Below, piece after piece: positions 42,708-51,933 of a DNA stretch of 64,000 nt. Within the stretch, counting starts at the first letter, position 1; each line of letters opens with the position of its first letter. The position numbers were made by a program, and so were the translations under genes. Origin of the DNA: Dyella_B humi. Its GTDB lineage: Bacteria; Pseudomonadota; Gammaproteobacteria; Xanthomonadales; Rhodanobacteraceae. Under the pieces are notes generated by a model. That model was not told the DNA's origin, made no database searches, and saw only the letters and a list, made by a program, of their open reading frames with translations. The DNA is taken from NCBI RefSeq assembly GCF_044904605.1, contig NZ_JADIKI010000023.1, positions 1,860,001 to 1,924,000 of the forward strand. The letters are read 5' to 3'.

Positions 42708-43595
42708 ATGAGTCAGCAGCACGACATCTACTACGTACCGAGCAAGAGCCAATGGCCGATCGTGGCCGCGGTGGTCATGTTCCTCACCGTGTTCGGTGCG
42801 GCGCACTGGCTCAACGCCGAACCGGGTGAAAGCGGCTTCGGCAAGACAATGCTGCTGATCGGCTTCGTCGGCATCCTTTTGATGTTCTTCGGCTGGTTCC
42901 GCTCGGTGATTCACGAGTCGATGGCAGGCCGCTACAACAGCCAGGTGGATCGCTCGTTCCGCATGGGCATGATGTGGTTCATCTTCTCCGAGGTGATGTT
43001 CTTCGGCGCATTCTTCGGCGCGCTGTTCTACATCCGCATGTTCTCGGTGCCATGGCTGGGTGGTTATGGTCACGGCGTGCTGACACATCAGTACTTATGG
43101 AGCGATTACGCGGCTTCGTGGGGCTCGGGCGGCGGCAACGGCCCTGCGCATGTTGGCGGCGCTTTCCAGACCGTGGCGCCATGGGGACTACCGCTGCTCA
43201 ATACGCTGATCCTGCTCAGTTCCAGCGTCACCGTCACCATCGCGCACCATGCGTTGAAGGCCGGCCATCGCGGCAAAGTGCTGGCTTTCCTTGGCTTCAC
43301 CGTGTTGCTGGGCGCAAGCTTCCTGTTCTGCCAGGCGCACGAGTACGCCGAGGCTTATAAAGAGCTCAACCTCACGCTCGGCTCCGGTGTATACGGCTGC
43401 ACCTTCTTCATGCTCACTGGCTTCCACGGCCTGCACGTGACCCTGGGCACCATCATGCTGGCGATCATCTGGCTGCGCGTGCTGGCCGGCCACTTCAGCA
43501 AGGAGCATCACTTCGGCTTCGAAGCGGTGGCCTGGTACTGGCACTTCGTGGACGTGGTGTGGCTGGGCCTGTTCATGTTCGTCTACATTCTCTAG
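42708..43595 (+). CDS. ctaE: cytochrome c oxidase subunit III
   Basis: Subunit III of 295 residues with seven membrane helices. Conserved segments: MGMMWFIFSEVMFFGAFFGALFYIR in the second third, the TFFMLTGFHGLHVTLGT stretch, and the C-terminal FEAVAWYWHFVDVVWLGLF. Last oxidase structural gene before a hairpin and the kinase operon. Follows the small membrane protein by 42 bp, with a GGGAACG start context. Confidence 0.96.
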   Translation: MSQQHDIYYVPSKSQWPIVAAVVMFLTVFGAAHWLNAEPGESGFGKTMLLIGFVGILLMFFGWFRSVIHESMAGRYNSQVDRSFRMGMMWFIFSEVMFFGAFFGALFYIRMFSVPWLGGYGHGVLTHQYLWSDYAASWGSGGGNGPAHVGGAFQTVAPWGLPLLNTLILLSSSVTVTIAHHALKAGHRGKVLAFLGFTVLLGASFLFCQAHEYAEAYKELNLTLGSGVYGCTFFMLTGFHGLHVTLGTIMLAIIWLRVLAGHFSKEHHFGFEAVAWYWHFVDVVWLGLFMFVYIL

Positions 43596-43624
43596 ACGAC
43601 TCCGTTAATTCCACTGTCGTGAGG

Positions 43625-43656
43625 GGCAGGTATCACGCTTTCGTGTGATCCCTGCC
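43625..43656 (+). terminator. hairpin after ctaE
   Basis: GGCAGG...CCTGCC with an inner ATCACG...CGTGTGAT pair, 30 bp after the ctaE stop. It lacks a T run but is the best candidate end of the oxidase mRNA. The rest of the gap to the kinase gene (to 43863) shows no gene. Confidence 0.6.
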
Positions 43657-43863
43657 GAACCCATGCCGCTCAGATAACGCCTGCCGCCAAGCGTCACGGG
43701 CTCTGCTGTCCATTCCTACACGAAACCTTCACGTTGTGAGGGTTCAAAGTGAGTCGTTCGTCTTAGGGGCAGCCGGTTCAGCCGACGAGTTCACGCTCTG
43801 ATGCCATGACGCGCGCCCCGTGCAGGAAGGAAACCAAAATACACGGGAACAAGGGGCTCATGT

Positions 43864-46824
43864 ATGAAACGACCTGCCCTGGCCGGCGGATTGGCAGGCT
43901 TCCTGGCGACTCTGGCTATCTTGCTGGTCTTGAGCCTGCTCGTGCAGGTGGCCGTCGCTGTTGTCGAACAGCGATCTACCGCCCATCACCTGGACCAGGC
44001 CAACGCAGATGCGGTCACGTTGATCGCCCGTACGCTGCGGTCGGAACTTGATACCGTCAAGGGCGATGCGCGGCTGTTCTCGGCGCTGCCGATTGTGCGC
44101 AATTTCATGTCTGCTCCTACACCATCCTTGCGCGAGGCCGTGGAGCGTCTTGCGGCAACCTTGTCGATCACCCGCGGTAATTACGCGCAAGTCCGACTAA
44201 TCGATAACAGCGGCATGGAGGTGCTGCGCGTCGACGAAACAGCGCATGGCCTGCGCACCGTGCCGGTAGACGAACTGCAGAACAAAGCATCCCGCCCCTA
44301 TGTGACCGCTACCGCCAAGCTGCCCGATGGTGCGGTCTATGTTTCGCCTCTCGATCTGAACATCGAGCATGGCCAGATCCAGCAGCCCCGCTTTCCCACC
44401 TTGCGTATCGGTGTGCCGCTGTTTGGCGAGGACGGCGTCCGCTTGGGGATGGTGATCATCAACCTGGACGGCAACCAGCTACTGGCGGATTTCCATGCGG
44501 ACGCCAAGTTCGCGCACGGGCCGATATGGTTGGTCGATCGCGAGGGCAACTGGCTGGAAGGGCCCGATCCCAGTCGCGAATGGCGCTTCATGACGCCGAA
44601 CCGCGAACAGGCGAGCGTGGCCACCGACATGCCTGCGGTATGGGCGGCGATGCGGTCAACGGCGCGTGGTGAGCAAAGCGGCAGCTTTGGTCAACTCGTG
44701 TTCGATACGATCGACATGAATCCCAGCGCAGGAGCTGCCGGACCGCAGTTGCGAATCGTGTCGTTGACCACGGCGCCGGCGTTGAAAGACATTCTGCTGA
44801 GCCGCAGCTACATGCTTTGCATGCTGATTCTGCTACCGCTGCTGGTGATATTGGCGGCGTGGCTGACGCATCTGCGCGAACGCTTCCGCGTCATGCACCA
44901 CAAGATGCGCGCCAATGCGCATTTGCTGGACGAGATCTTCCAGCACTCCAATCTGGCGATGAAGGTGAAGGATGCCAGCGGCCGCATCCTGCGCATCAAC
45001 GACGTTGCCGCGAAGCTGATGGGGCGCCCCGCCGAAGCAATGCTGGGCCACAGCGTCGACGAGGTCGCGACGGCGGAAACGGCGGCGCTGATACGCGAGC
45101 ATGATCGCGAAGTGCTCGAGGGCAGCGGCATCACCGCCTACGAAGAGCGAGTCGATTACGTGGGCGGCTCCTACACCTTGTTCTCCACGCGCTTCCCGGT
45201 GACGGACGAACACGGTGCCATCGCCGGCATCGGCGTGGTCTCGATGGACATCACCCCGCGCATCCACATGGAGCGAGCGCTGCGGACAGCCAAGCTGGAG
45301 GCCGAATCGGCCAACCGGGCCAAGTCGATCTTCCTGGCCAACATGAGCCATGAGCTGCGCACGCCGCTCAACAGCATCATCGGTTTGAGCGAACTCACGC
45401 TTGAGCAGGCCATTGAGCGCGAGGACAACGAAGCGGCCGAATTCATGCGACGCGTGGTCAACGCAGGACGCCACTTGCTTTCGTTGATCAACGACATCCT
45501 GGATATCTCGCGCGTGGAATCCGGGCGCATCGAGTTGCATGCCGAAATCGTTCGCGTAGACAGCTTGCTTGAAAGCATCGTCACCGTCATGCAGCCGCTG
45601 GCCAAGGCCAACCGCAACAGGCTCCTATTGGAGCTAGCGCCAAACGCGCGCTTGGCGTGCGTGGACGTCGTGCGGTTGCGACAAGTGGTACTCAACCTGA
45701 TCGGTAACGCCATCAAGTTCACCCGCGACGGCGAGGTGAAGGTCACGCTCGCCCGCAGCAATGACCAACTGCGGATTACCATCGCCGATACCGGCATCGG
45801 TATGACGCCCGACCAGTTGCAACGCGTATTCGACCCTTTCGAGCAAGCGGATCGTTCCATCGCGCGCCGCTTTGGCGGTTCCGGACTGGGTCTGACCATC
45901 TCGCGGCAGCTATTGGAACTGATGGGCGGGCAGATCGGGGTGACCAGCGATATTCACATCGGTACGGAGTTCACCGTGACGTTGCCGGTGGGCGACATCG
46001 ATAACGCCGAACAGCGCATGGCGCAGGCTGCTGAGGGGAATGTTGCGGCCCACGGACGTCGCCCGGTGGTGTTGGTGGTCGACGACGATCCTGACGCATG
46101 CCAGCTGATCCGCAATGCGCTGGAGCGCGACGGCGTCAGCGTCATCAGCGCATCCTCGGGCGAGCAGGCTCTGGCGCTGACGCGATCCGCGCGCCCGGCC
46201 GTGATGGTGTTGGACATCCTGCTCGGCGACATGAGCGGCTGGGACGTGCTCGCCGCAGTACGCGCCGACCCCGAGCACTCGGAGCTGCCGGTCATTGTGT
46301 GCACCGTTACCGATCCCGAGCAGCGCACCGGTTTGCTTGGCGTGGTGGAGCACCTTACGAAGCCGTTCGATCGCGCGCACCTGAGCCGATTGGTGCAGCG
46401 CCTGGTGGGCAGTGCGAAGAGCAGTCAGGTGCTGGTGGTGGACGACGATGATCTCTACCGCGAGAAGCTTGCCGTTGCGCTACGTCAGGAAGGGCATTGG
46501 GTGGATGCCGCCCATGATGGCCAACGCGCGCTGGCCGCCATGCGTGAGCGCGTGCCTGACCTGGTGCTGCTGGACCTGGTCATGCCGGGCATGGATGGCC
46601 TGTCGGTGATCGAGGTGATGCGCGCCGATCCCGTGCTGGCTCCGGTGCCTATCGTGCTGGTGACGGCGGCGGATATAACGCCGGAGATGCACAGGCGACT
46701 GTGCGAACGCGCCGTGCTGCTGGTGCGCAAGGGTGAGGGCGATCTCGCCGACATCATTCATTGCGTCCATCGGCTGCTGGATCCCATGCGGGCGTCCATG
46801 GTCACGGCGGGCCAAATAACATGA
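43864..46824 (+). CDS. hybrid sensor histidine kinase with PAS and two receiver domains
   Basis: Membrane sensor kinase of 986 residues. Two membrane helices (about 10-35 and 316-342) flank a periplasmic sensor of about 280 residues with a cache-like appearance. Then come a PAS domain (about 355-460), the HisKA domain with phospho-accepting His-496 in MSHELRTPLN, the ATP-binding domain (NAIKFTRDGE, DTGIGM, FGGSGLGLTIS) and two receiver domains with aspartates 784 and 904. A response-regulator gene follows with an ATGA overlap at 46821-46824, so the kinase probably starts a phosphorelay with the next two genes. The stimulus is unknown. Confidence 0.93.
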   Translation: MKRPALAGGLAGFLATLAILLVLSLLVQVAVAVVEQRSTAHHLDQANADAVTLIARTLRSELDTVKGDARLFSALPIVRNFMSAPTPSLREAVERLAATLSITRGNYAQVRLIDNSGMEVLRVDETAHGLRTVPVDELQNKASRPYVTATAKLPDGAVYVSPLDLNIEHGQIQQPRFPTLRIGVPLFGEDGVRLGMVIINLDGNQLLADFHADAKFAHGPIWLVDREGNWLEGPDPSREWRFMTPNREQASVATDMPAVWAAMRSTARGEQSGSFGQLVFDTIDMNPSAGAAGPQLRIVSLTTAPALKDILLSRSYMLCMLILLPLLVILAAWLTHLRERFRVMHHKMRANAHLLDEIFQHSNLAMKVKDASGRILRINDVAAKLMGRPAEAMLGHSVDEVATAETAALIREHDREVLEGSGITAYEERVDYVGGSYTLFSTRFPVTDEHGAIAGIGVVSMDITPRIHMERALRTAKLEAESANRAKSIFLANMSHELRTPLNSIIGLSELTLEQAIEREDNEAAEFMRRVVNAGRHLLSLINDILDISRVESGRIELHAEIVRVDSLLESIVTVMQPLAKANRNRLLLELAPNARLACVDVVRLRQVVLNLIGNAIKFTRDGEVKVTLARSNDQLRITIADTGIGMTPDQLQRVFDPFEQADRSIARRFGGSGLGLTISRQLLELMGGQIGVTSDIHIGTEFTVTLPVGDIDNAEQRMAQAAEGNVAAHGRRPVVLVVDDDPDACQLIRNALERDGVSVISASSGEQALALTRSARPAVMVLDILLGDMSGWDVLAAVRADPEHSELPVIVCTVTDPEQRTGLLGVVEHLTKPFDRAHLSRLVQRLVGSAKSSQVLVVDDDDLYREKLAVALRQEGHWVDAAHDGQRALAAMRERVPDLVLLDLVMPGMDGLSVIEVMRADPVLAPVPIVLVTAADITPEMHRRLCERAVLLVRKGEGDLADIIHCVHRLLDPMRASMVTAGQIT

Positions 46825-47210
46825 CCACGGTGCTCTACGTCGAAGACGATGACGACAACGCCTTCATGCTTACCCGCCGGCTGGAGCGGCACGGCATTCA
46901 CATGCGGCACGTCGAAAGTGGTGAAAAGGCGCTTATCGACGCGGTATGGAAGATCCCCGACGTGGTGCTGTTGGACATCAGCCTGCCCGGCATGGATGGC
47001 CTCAGCGTGCTGCAAAAACTGCGCAGCAACCCGCTGACCCAGAGCGTGCCGGTGATCGTGCTTTCTGCCCACGTGATGGAGGATGACATCACACGGGCGC
47101 TCGAAGCCGGTGCCGACGCGTTCGTGCCCAAGCCCATCGAGTTTCCTCGCCTGCTCGAAGCGTTGGATCGTGTTATCAAGCACGACAGCCATGGAGGCGA
47201 CAGCTCATGA
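46821..47210 (+). CDS. single-domain response regulator (receiver only)
   Basis: Receiver domain of 129 residues with acidic pair YVEDDDDN, phospho-acceptor Asp-52 in VVLLDISLPGMDG, switch Ser/Thr in IVLSAHV, and the conserved lysine in FVPKPIEF. No output domain. ATG 46821 overlaps the kinase stop as ATGA, and its own stop overlaps the next start in the same way, a chain that fits tight stoichiometry. Likely a phosphate shuttle between the hybrid kinase and the EAL protein. Confidence 0.92.
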   Translation: MTTVLYVEDDDDNAFMLTRRLERHGIHMRHVESGEKALIDAVWKIPDVVLLDISLPGMDGLSVLQKLRSNPLTQSVPVIVLSAHVMEDDITRALEAGADAFVPKPIEFPRLLEALDRVIKHDSHGGDSS

Positions 47211-48877
47211 ATCAGCATGCAAGCATCCTCATTGTCGACGACGACGAGAACAGCCGCTTCATGCTGCGCAGACGGCTGCAGCAGTTGGGCTTCGAGAACG
47301 TGATCGAAGCGGGTGACGGTGAGGCGGGTCTCGCCCTGGCGCGCCGGGAATTGCCCGACATCATGCTGTTGGACGTGATGATGCCGGGTACCGATGGCAT
47401 GTCGGTATTACGCGTCATGCGCGAGGATGACCGCTTGCGCGAAGTGACCGTGCTCATGGTTTCGGCCCATGACACGTTGGACATGGCTGCACGATGCATC
47501 GAACTGGGGGCCGAGGATTATCTCGGCAAGCCTGTCCTGATACCGATGCTGCGCGCGCGCATCGCCTCCGTGCTGGAACGTCGCCGCCTGCGTGCGGTCG
47601 AGCGCGCCTTCCTCACCCGTTTCGATGCGGAAACCGAACTGCCCAACCGTGCCGCGCTGCTCGAACGAACGCAGCGCGTGGCGGCTTCCGGACGGTCCCT
47701 GGCCCTGGTCGCGGTAGCTTGCAGCAATCACAACGACGTGGCGCTTGGCACGGACGAGATTCAAGCGGCTGCATACCTGCGCAAACTCGCTGCGCACCTG
47801 CAATCGCGATGGGATCGGATCGACATGGTGGCGCGCATCGCCGAAGACATGCTGGGTTGTCTGGTGCCTGACGCGCAGGCCGGTCAGCAGATCGTCCTCG
47901 ACGTGAAGGAGGCACTCGACGCAACCTCCCGCGGGGCGCTGCCGATATTCGGATCGGTGCGTGCGCTTACCGCCGGTGTCGCGGTGTGGTCGTCTGCAGG
48001 AATGCCGATAGAGGTAGCCGAGCTATTGCGCCTGGCCATGAGCGAGGCGTCACTCATCGATCCGTTGGTGGACGAGCGGGTAGTGCTGGCTGACCCTGCG
48101 TTGCGCATGCGTACGCGCGCCTCGCTGGCTATCCATCAGCAACTGGAAGAGGGGCTGGAGCGCGGCGAGCTGGAGCTCTACTTCCAACCGATCTACCCCA
48201 TTGCCGGTGACCTGTGCCCGGTGGGCGCCGAGGCATTGCTGCGTTGGAATCATCCCGAGCAAGGTGTGCTCGCTCCCGGGGCGTTTCTCGCTGCCGTGGA
48301 GCACACGCCCCTGATGAACCGGATCGATGCCTGGGTGACGGAACACGCCATCGACAGCCTCGTGGCCTGGGACGGTACGTTGCCCCAACATTTCAGGCTG
48401 CACGTGAACGTTACCGCGCGTAGCCTGACATCGGGACCGGTGATGGAGATTCTTTCCGCGGAGCTGCCCGAATTCGTGCGCAAGCACTTGGCGGTGGAGC
48501 TCACCGAACGCCTGCATGTCACCAACATGCCCTCTTGTGTCGCCGCGTTGCAACGCCTGCGTGAGCGCGGCATCCACGTGGCGCTGGATGACTTCGGCAC
48601 GGGTTTCTCATCGCTGAGCCACGTCAGCCTGCTGCCTTGCGATACGATGAAGATTGACCGCAGCTTCGTCAGCGGCATCGACGCCGACGCGCAAATGCGC
48701 CGCCTGATCGAATCGCTGATCGGCATGGCCCGCTCGCTTGGCCTGGAGGTAATCGCCGAGGGAGTCGAGCATGATGCTGAGCTGACAGTGCTACGCGAGG
48801 TGGGTTGCCAGTACGTACAAGGTTATCTGCTGGGACGGCCGCGGCCCGAAGCGGATCTGTTGCGTCGATTGCATTGA
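47207..48877 (+). CDS. receiver-(degenerate GGDEF)-EAL cyclic-di-GMP phosphodiesterase
   Basis: Cytoplasmic protein of 556 residues that probably hydrolyses c-di-GMP. The receiver holds Asp-56 in IMLLDVMMPGTDG. The middle part resembles a GGDEF domain (ETELPNRAALLERTQR) but the active-site loop reads AEDML instead of GGDEF, so no cyclase activity is expected. The EAL domain looks catalytically complete: EALLRW at 342, HVNVTAR, VELTERL, ALDDFGTGFSSLSH, MKIDRSFV, AEGVEHDAE. Its ATG overlaps the upstream receiver gene. Phosphorylation by the kinase probably sets its activity. Confidence 0.93.
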   Translation: MNQHASILIVDDDENSRFMLRRRLQQLGFENVIEAGDGEAGLALARRELPDIMLLDVMMPGTDGMSVLRVMREDDRLREVTVLMVSAHDTLDMAARCIELGAEDYLGKPVLIPMLRARIASVLERRRLRAVERAFLTRFDAETELPNRAALLERTQRVAASGRSLALVAVACSNHNDVALGTDEIQAAAYLRKLAAHLQSRWDRIDMVARIAEDMLGCLVPDAQAGQQIVLDVKEALDATSRGALPIFGSVRALTAGVAVWSSAGMPIEVAELLRLAMSEASLIDPLVDERVVLADPALRMRTRASLAIHQQLEEGLERGELELYFQPIYPIAGDLCPVGAEALLRWNHPEQGVLAPGAFLAAVEHTPLMNRIDAWVTEHAIDSLVAWDGTLPQHFRLHVNVTARSLTSGPVMEILSAELPEFVRKHLAVELTERLHVTNMPSCVAALQRLRERGIHVALDDFGTGFSSLSHVSLLPCDTMKIDRSFVSGIDADAQMRRLIESLIGMARSLGLEVIAEGVEHDAELTVLREVGCQYVQGYLLGRPRPEADLLRRLH

Positions 48878-49001
48878 GCCGGGCGATCGCATCCGGCCAA
48901 ACGACGCGAACGTCCGACCTGCCACCCGGCGGGTTTTTTGTAGGACGGCAAAGTGCTGAAAAGTCGCAGCCCAGGGTGCTGGCGTAGCCTGACAGCTACA
49001 A

Positions 49002-49217
49002 TTACTGGCCAACCCCGTGCGGATGGATCCAGCCCATTCGGATACCGATGATGACCATCGCAATCAGCAGCAGAGAAAAGCTGATGCGCCGCGTCAGCGC
49101 CCACACGGTGCGTTTGCTGCCATCCTTGTCCGTCATCATGAAATACAGCGCCTGGCCGAGGTTGAAGATCACCACCAGGAACATGATTACCAGCGCTACT
49201 TTGTAGATGGTTTCCAC
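49002..49217 (-). CDS. twin transmembrane protein (DUF2909)
   Basis: Small inner-membrane protein of 71 residues with two helices (ALVIMFLVVIFNLGQALYF and FSLLLIAMVIIGIRMG) and a short cytoplasmic loop DKDGSKRT. DUF2909 genes are regular neighbours of SURF1 in cytochrome oxidase biogenesis loci, and may help assembly of the enzyme. Divergent from surf1 across 59 bp. Confidence 0.88.
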   Translation of the reverse strand: METIYKVALVIMFLVVIFNLGQALYFMMTDKDGSKRTVWALTRRISFSLLLIAMVIIGIRMGWIHPHGVGQ

Positions 49218-49276
49218 GTGAAAATCCCAAGCAGGCCCGACATCGCCAGTATAGCTACGCGCCGCGGAGTTGCCGC

Positions 49277-50014
49277 GTGAGTCCGATGCGCCGTCCGGCG
49301 TGGTGGTCGGTGTTGCTCACTATCGCTGGAGTGCTTGTTTTCCTACGTCTGGGCGTTTGGCAATTGCACCGTGCGGACTACAAGGACGAGCTTCTGCGAC
49401 GGTATGCCGCGGCGGCCGGCGCGCCGGTCCAAGCCTTCGATGCGGTGGCCGATCAGCCCCCCATGGATGCGTATCCGCGCGTGCGCGTGCAGGGGCGTTA
49501 TCTCGCCGATCGCCTTTATCTGCTCGACAATCCCAAGCACGACAGCCTTGGCGGTGCGGAGGTGTATGCGCCCTTCCTGCCGTCGAACCAGCAAAAGTTG
49601 CTGCTGGTGGACCTGGGCTTTTTGCCCGGCAACGGTACGGACAAGGCGCCGCAGCTTCCACCCCTTCCCGCCGACGTGCAGACTTTGCAGGGCACGTATC
49701 AGCCGCCGCCAGGCACGGGATTGGAGCTGGGTGGCAATGCCTTGGCGCAGCAGACGCAGTGGCCGAAGACGTCGATTTATCTGGATCTCGGTCAGGTGGC
49801 AGCGGATTTACACGGCGCCCTTTATCCGCGAGTGCTGGCCTTGGATCCCGATCCTTCGGCGATCTACGTGCGCGTGCATGCGCTGGACCTTTCATCAATG
49901 CCCCCAGCGCGGCATCGTGCGTATGCCTTTCAGTGGTTCACGTTTGCGATTGCAGCAGTGGTGATTTTTGTGGTGCTGCATCGGCGAAAGCCGCGTCTGA
50001 AACGTGATGGTTGA
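49277..50014 (+). CDS. SURF1-family cytochrome c oxidase assembly protein
   Basis: Inner-membrane assembly factor of 245 residues that helps deliver heme a to subunit I. Helices lie at both ends (WWSVLLTIAGVLVFLRLGVWQL and the C-terminal TFAIAAVVIFVVL). The conserved GVWQLHRADYKDELL, RVRVQGRY, LLLVDLGFLPG, and C-terminal AYAFQWFTFA segments are present. GTG 49277 is a likely start, ATG 49286 an alternative. First gene of the heme A branch ctaA-ctaB, with a repeat element inserted after it. Confidence 0.88.
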   Translation: MSPMRRPAWWSVLLTIAGVLVFLRLGVWQLHRADYKDELLRRYAAAAGAPVQAFDAVADQPPMDAYPRVRVQGRYLADRLYLLDNPKHDSLGGAEVYAPFLPSNQQKLLLVDLGFLPGNGTDKAPQLPPLPADVQTLQGTYQPPPGTGLELGGNALAQQTQWPKTSIYLDLGQVAADLHGALYPRVLALDPDPSAIYVRVHALDLSSMPPARHRAYAFQWFTFAIAAVVIFVVLHRRKPRLKRDG

Positions 50015-50031
50015 TCATTCCTGCGAACAAA

Positions 50032-50150
50032 CTCCTCCCCCCTGCTTGCAGGGTGAGGTTGGGAGGGGGTGAACACTTGCCTTGAGCTTTCACGCAAGTG
50101 CCTGACCCCACCCCAGCCCTCCCCTGCAAGCAGGGGAGGGAGCCGCTCCT
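50032..50150. repeat. three-hairpin repeat, family B, copy 2
   Basis: Same architecture as 12532-12637: outer hairpin, central stem with GTGAACACTTGC (50069-50080) against a mutated GCAAGTG half, and a final CCCTCCCCTGCAAGCAGGGG hairpin. It lies between surf1 and the SCO-like gene, so it may affect transcription through this operon. Confidence 0.88.
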
Positions 50151-50206
50151 CGCATGAATCCAGATATCTACGTTCTTCCGAAGAAGGGCTTCCATTTTGA
50201 GCAAGT

Positions 50207-50776
50207 ATGAATACGTCTAACACTCCAACCCAACGCACAAGCCGCCTCAAATTCCTGCTGGTCGTGTGCATATTCGTCGCTCCGATCATCGCCGCGGCGC
50301 TGCTGAACTTCAGCGGCTGGCAACCATCGGGGAAGGCGTATGGCGAACCCATTCTTCCGCAGCGCAATTTCGAACAGGAACATGTGCAGGTCCGCCTTGC
50401 CGACGGACGCACCTGGGCTTGGCGCGACACTTCGCCACGCATGACGCTGATCGCCATGGCCGGCCCGGGCTGCGCCGCGCATTGCATGGATGTGCTCACC
50501 AAGATGGCTGCCGCGCGCATCACGCTCAACAACAACATGTCGCGCCTGCGCCTGCTTTATGTCGGACAGCCGCCGGCGAATGCGGCTGGCAACGGCATGG
50601 AGAACTACTGGGCGCTCGGCTCGGACGTGGATGGTCGCCTCGATACTTACCGGCCCACCACGCCCGACAGCGTCAGCGCCGTGCTGGTGGAATCCGATGG
50701 GACGGCACTGTCGCGGTATCCTGTCGGTTTCGATCCGAGCGGTTTGCGCAAGGATCTGCAGAGGATCATTCGTTGA
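50207..50776 (+). CDS. divergent SCO-like / thioredoxin-fold membrane protein
   Basis: Protein of 189 residues with one N-terminal helix (FLLVVCIFVAPIIAAALLNF) and a periplasmic domain. Cys-89 and Cys-93 form a CxxxC motif (GPGCAAHCMDVL) at the position where SCO copper chaperones have CPDVCP, and the flanking pattern (short hydrophobic strand before, helix after, then RLRLLYVG) fits that fold. The distal SCO histidine is not seen in the expected SAVLVESDG region, so copper binding, if any, must differ. The gene sits between surf1 and ctaA, a conserved spot for uncharacterised assembly proteins; it overlaps ctaA by one base. Confidence 0.7.
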   Translation: MNTSNTPTQRTSRLKFLLVVCIFVAPIIAAALLNFSGWQPSGKAYGEPILPQRNFEQEHVQVRLADGRTWAWRDTSPRMTLIAMAGPGCAAHCMDVLTKMAAARITLNNNMSRLRLLYVGQPPANAAGNGMENYWALGSDVDGRLDTYRPTTPDSVSAVLVESDGTALSRYPVGFDPSGLRKDLQRIIR

Positions 50777-51933
50777 TGAGCTTGCGTGTCCGCAAAATCG
50801 TGCCCTACCTGGCGATACTCGCCGCTGTGTTCGCCTTCGGCTTGGTGATGTTCGGCGCGTTCGTGCGGCTTTCCAACGCTGGGTTGTCATGCCCGGATTG
50901 GCCGACCTGCTATGGCAAAGCCACCTGGCCACATCACGAACAGGCGGTAGCGGCGGCGAATGCGGCGTTTCCGGATCGCCCCTACGAGGCGAGCAAGGCC
51001 TGGCGCGAACAGGTGCATCGCATGCTGGCCGGCACGTTGGGCGTGCTGGTGGTAGTGCTGGCCTTGCTGGCTGCGCGCCGCGATCGTGTGGTCATGCTCG
51101 CGATCATACTCAGCGCGTTGTTTGCGGCGATCGGCATTGCGCTCTATTTGCATGGCGAACGTAATTGGTCGTCGGGGCTGGCGCTATTGGCGATACTTTT
51201 GCCGACCGCGGGTGCATTGTGGCTGCGTGAACGCGCAGCGCTAAAGATGAGCGTGCTGGCACTGGCGGTCATCATTTTCCAGGCCATGCTCGGCATGTGG
51301 ACAGTGACCTTGCTGCTGAAACCGATCGTGGTGATGGGCCATCTGCTCGGCGGCATGACGACGTTCGGTCTGCTCGCGTATGCCGCCCTGCGCTACAGGA
51401 GCGTAGGCGCGCTGGATAATCGCCATGCATCCCTGCGTGCGGCCGTGATGCTGGGCATCCTGTTGCTTGCCTGCCAGGTCGCGTTGGGCGGTTGGACTTC
51501 GGCAAATTACGCGGCGCTGGCTTGCGGTACGGATTTCCCGACGTGTCTCGGCCAATGGGCACCCCCCACCGATTTCCGCCAAGGCTTCGTACTGTGGCGC
51601 GAGGTCGGCGTGAACTACGAAGGCGGCGTGCTGGACATGGCAGCGCGCAGCGCGATCCAGATCGCCCATCGCATCGGCGCACTGGTGGTGTTCTGTTATC
51701 TGGCGTGGCTGTCGTATCGATTGACGCGCAGCGGTTTTCGCACGGGTGGCGTCGCACTGGCGATCGTGCTGGTTGTGCAGGTGCTGCTCGGCATCAGCAA
51801 CGTGCACTTCGGCTTGCCGCTGCCGGTGGCAACCCTGCATAACGGCGGCGCGGCATTGCTGTTGTTCACGCTGCTGGCCCATTACGCGCGCTTGCAACCC
51901 TGGCATGCGGATGACGTGGAGTCGTTCGCATGA
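50776..51933 (+). CDS. ctaA: heme A synthase (COX15/CtaA family)
   Basis: Oxidises the methyl group of heme O to make heme A for the aa3 oxidase. The 385-residue protein has eight or so membrane helices in two similar halves. The N-terminal signature is FVRLSNAGLSCPDWPTCYGKATWP, followed by WREQVHRMLAG with a heme-ligand histidine, and the second-half AIQIAHRIGALVVFCY. The ATG overlaps the TGA of the previous gene, and its own stop overlaps ctaB. Confidence 0.94.
   Translation: MSLRVRKIVPYLAILAAVFAFGLVMFGAFVRLSNAGLSCPDWPTCYGKATWPHHEQAVAAANAAFPDRPYEASKAWREQVHRMLAGTLGVLVVVLALLAARRDRVVMLAIILSALFAAIGIALYLHGERNWSSGLALLAILLPTAGALWLRERAALKMSVLALAVIIFQAMLGMWTVTLLLKPIVVMGHLLGGMTTFGLLAYAALRYRSVGALDNRHASLRAAVMLGILLLACQVALGGWTSANYAALACGTDFPTCLGQWAPPTDFRQGFVLWREVGVNYEGGVLDMAARSAIQIAHRIGALVVFCYLAWLSYRLTRSGFRTGGVALAIVLVVQVLLGISNVHFGLPLPVATLHNGGAALLLFTLLAHYARLQPWHADDVESFA

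Noticed and set aside
47207..48877. Diguanylate cyclase activity of the receiver-EAL protein
   Set aside because: The GGDEF loop is replaced by AEDML, so cyclase activity is not supported.
48985..49000. Hairpin GTAGC/GCTAC at the end of the DUF2909 gene as a terminator
   Set aside because: Only five pairs, no T tract, so not called.
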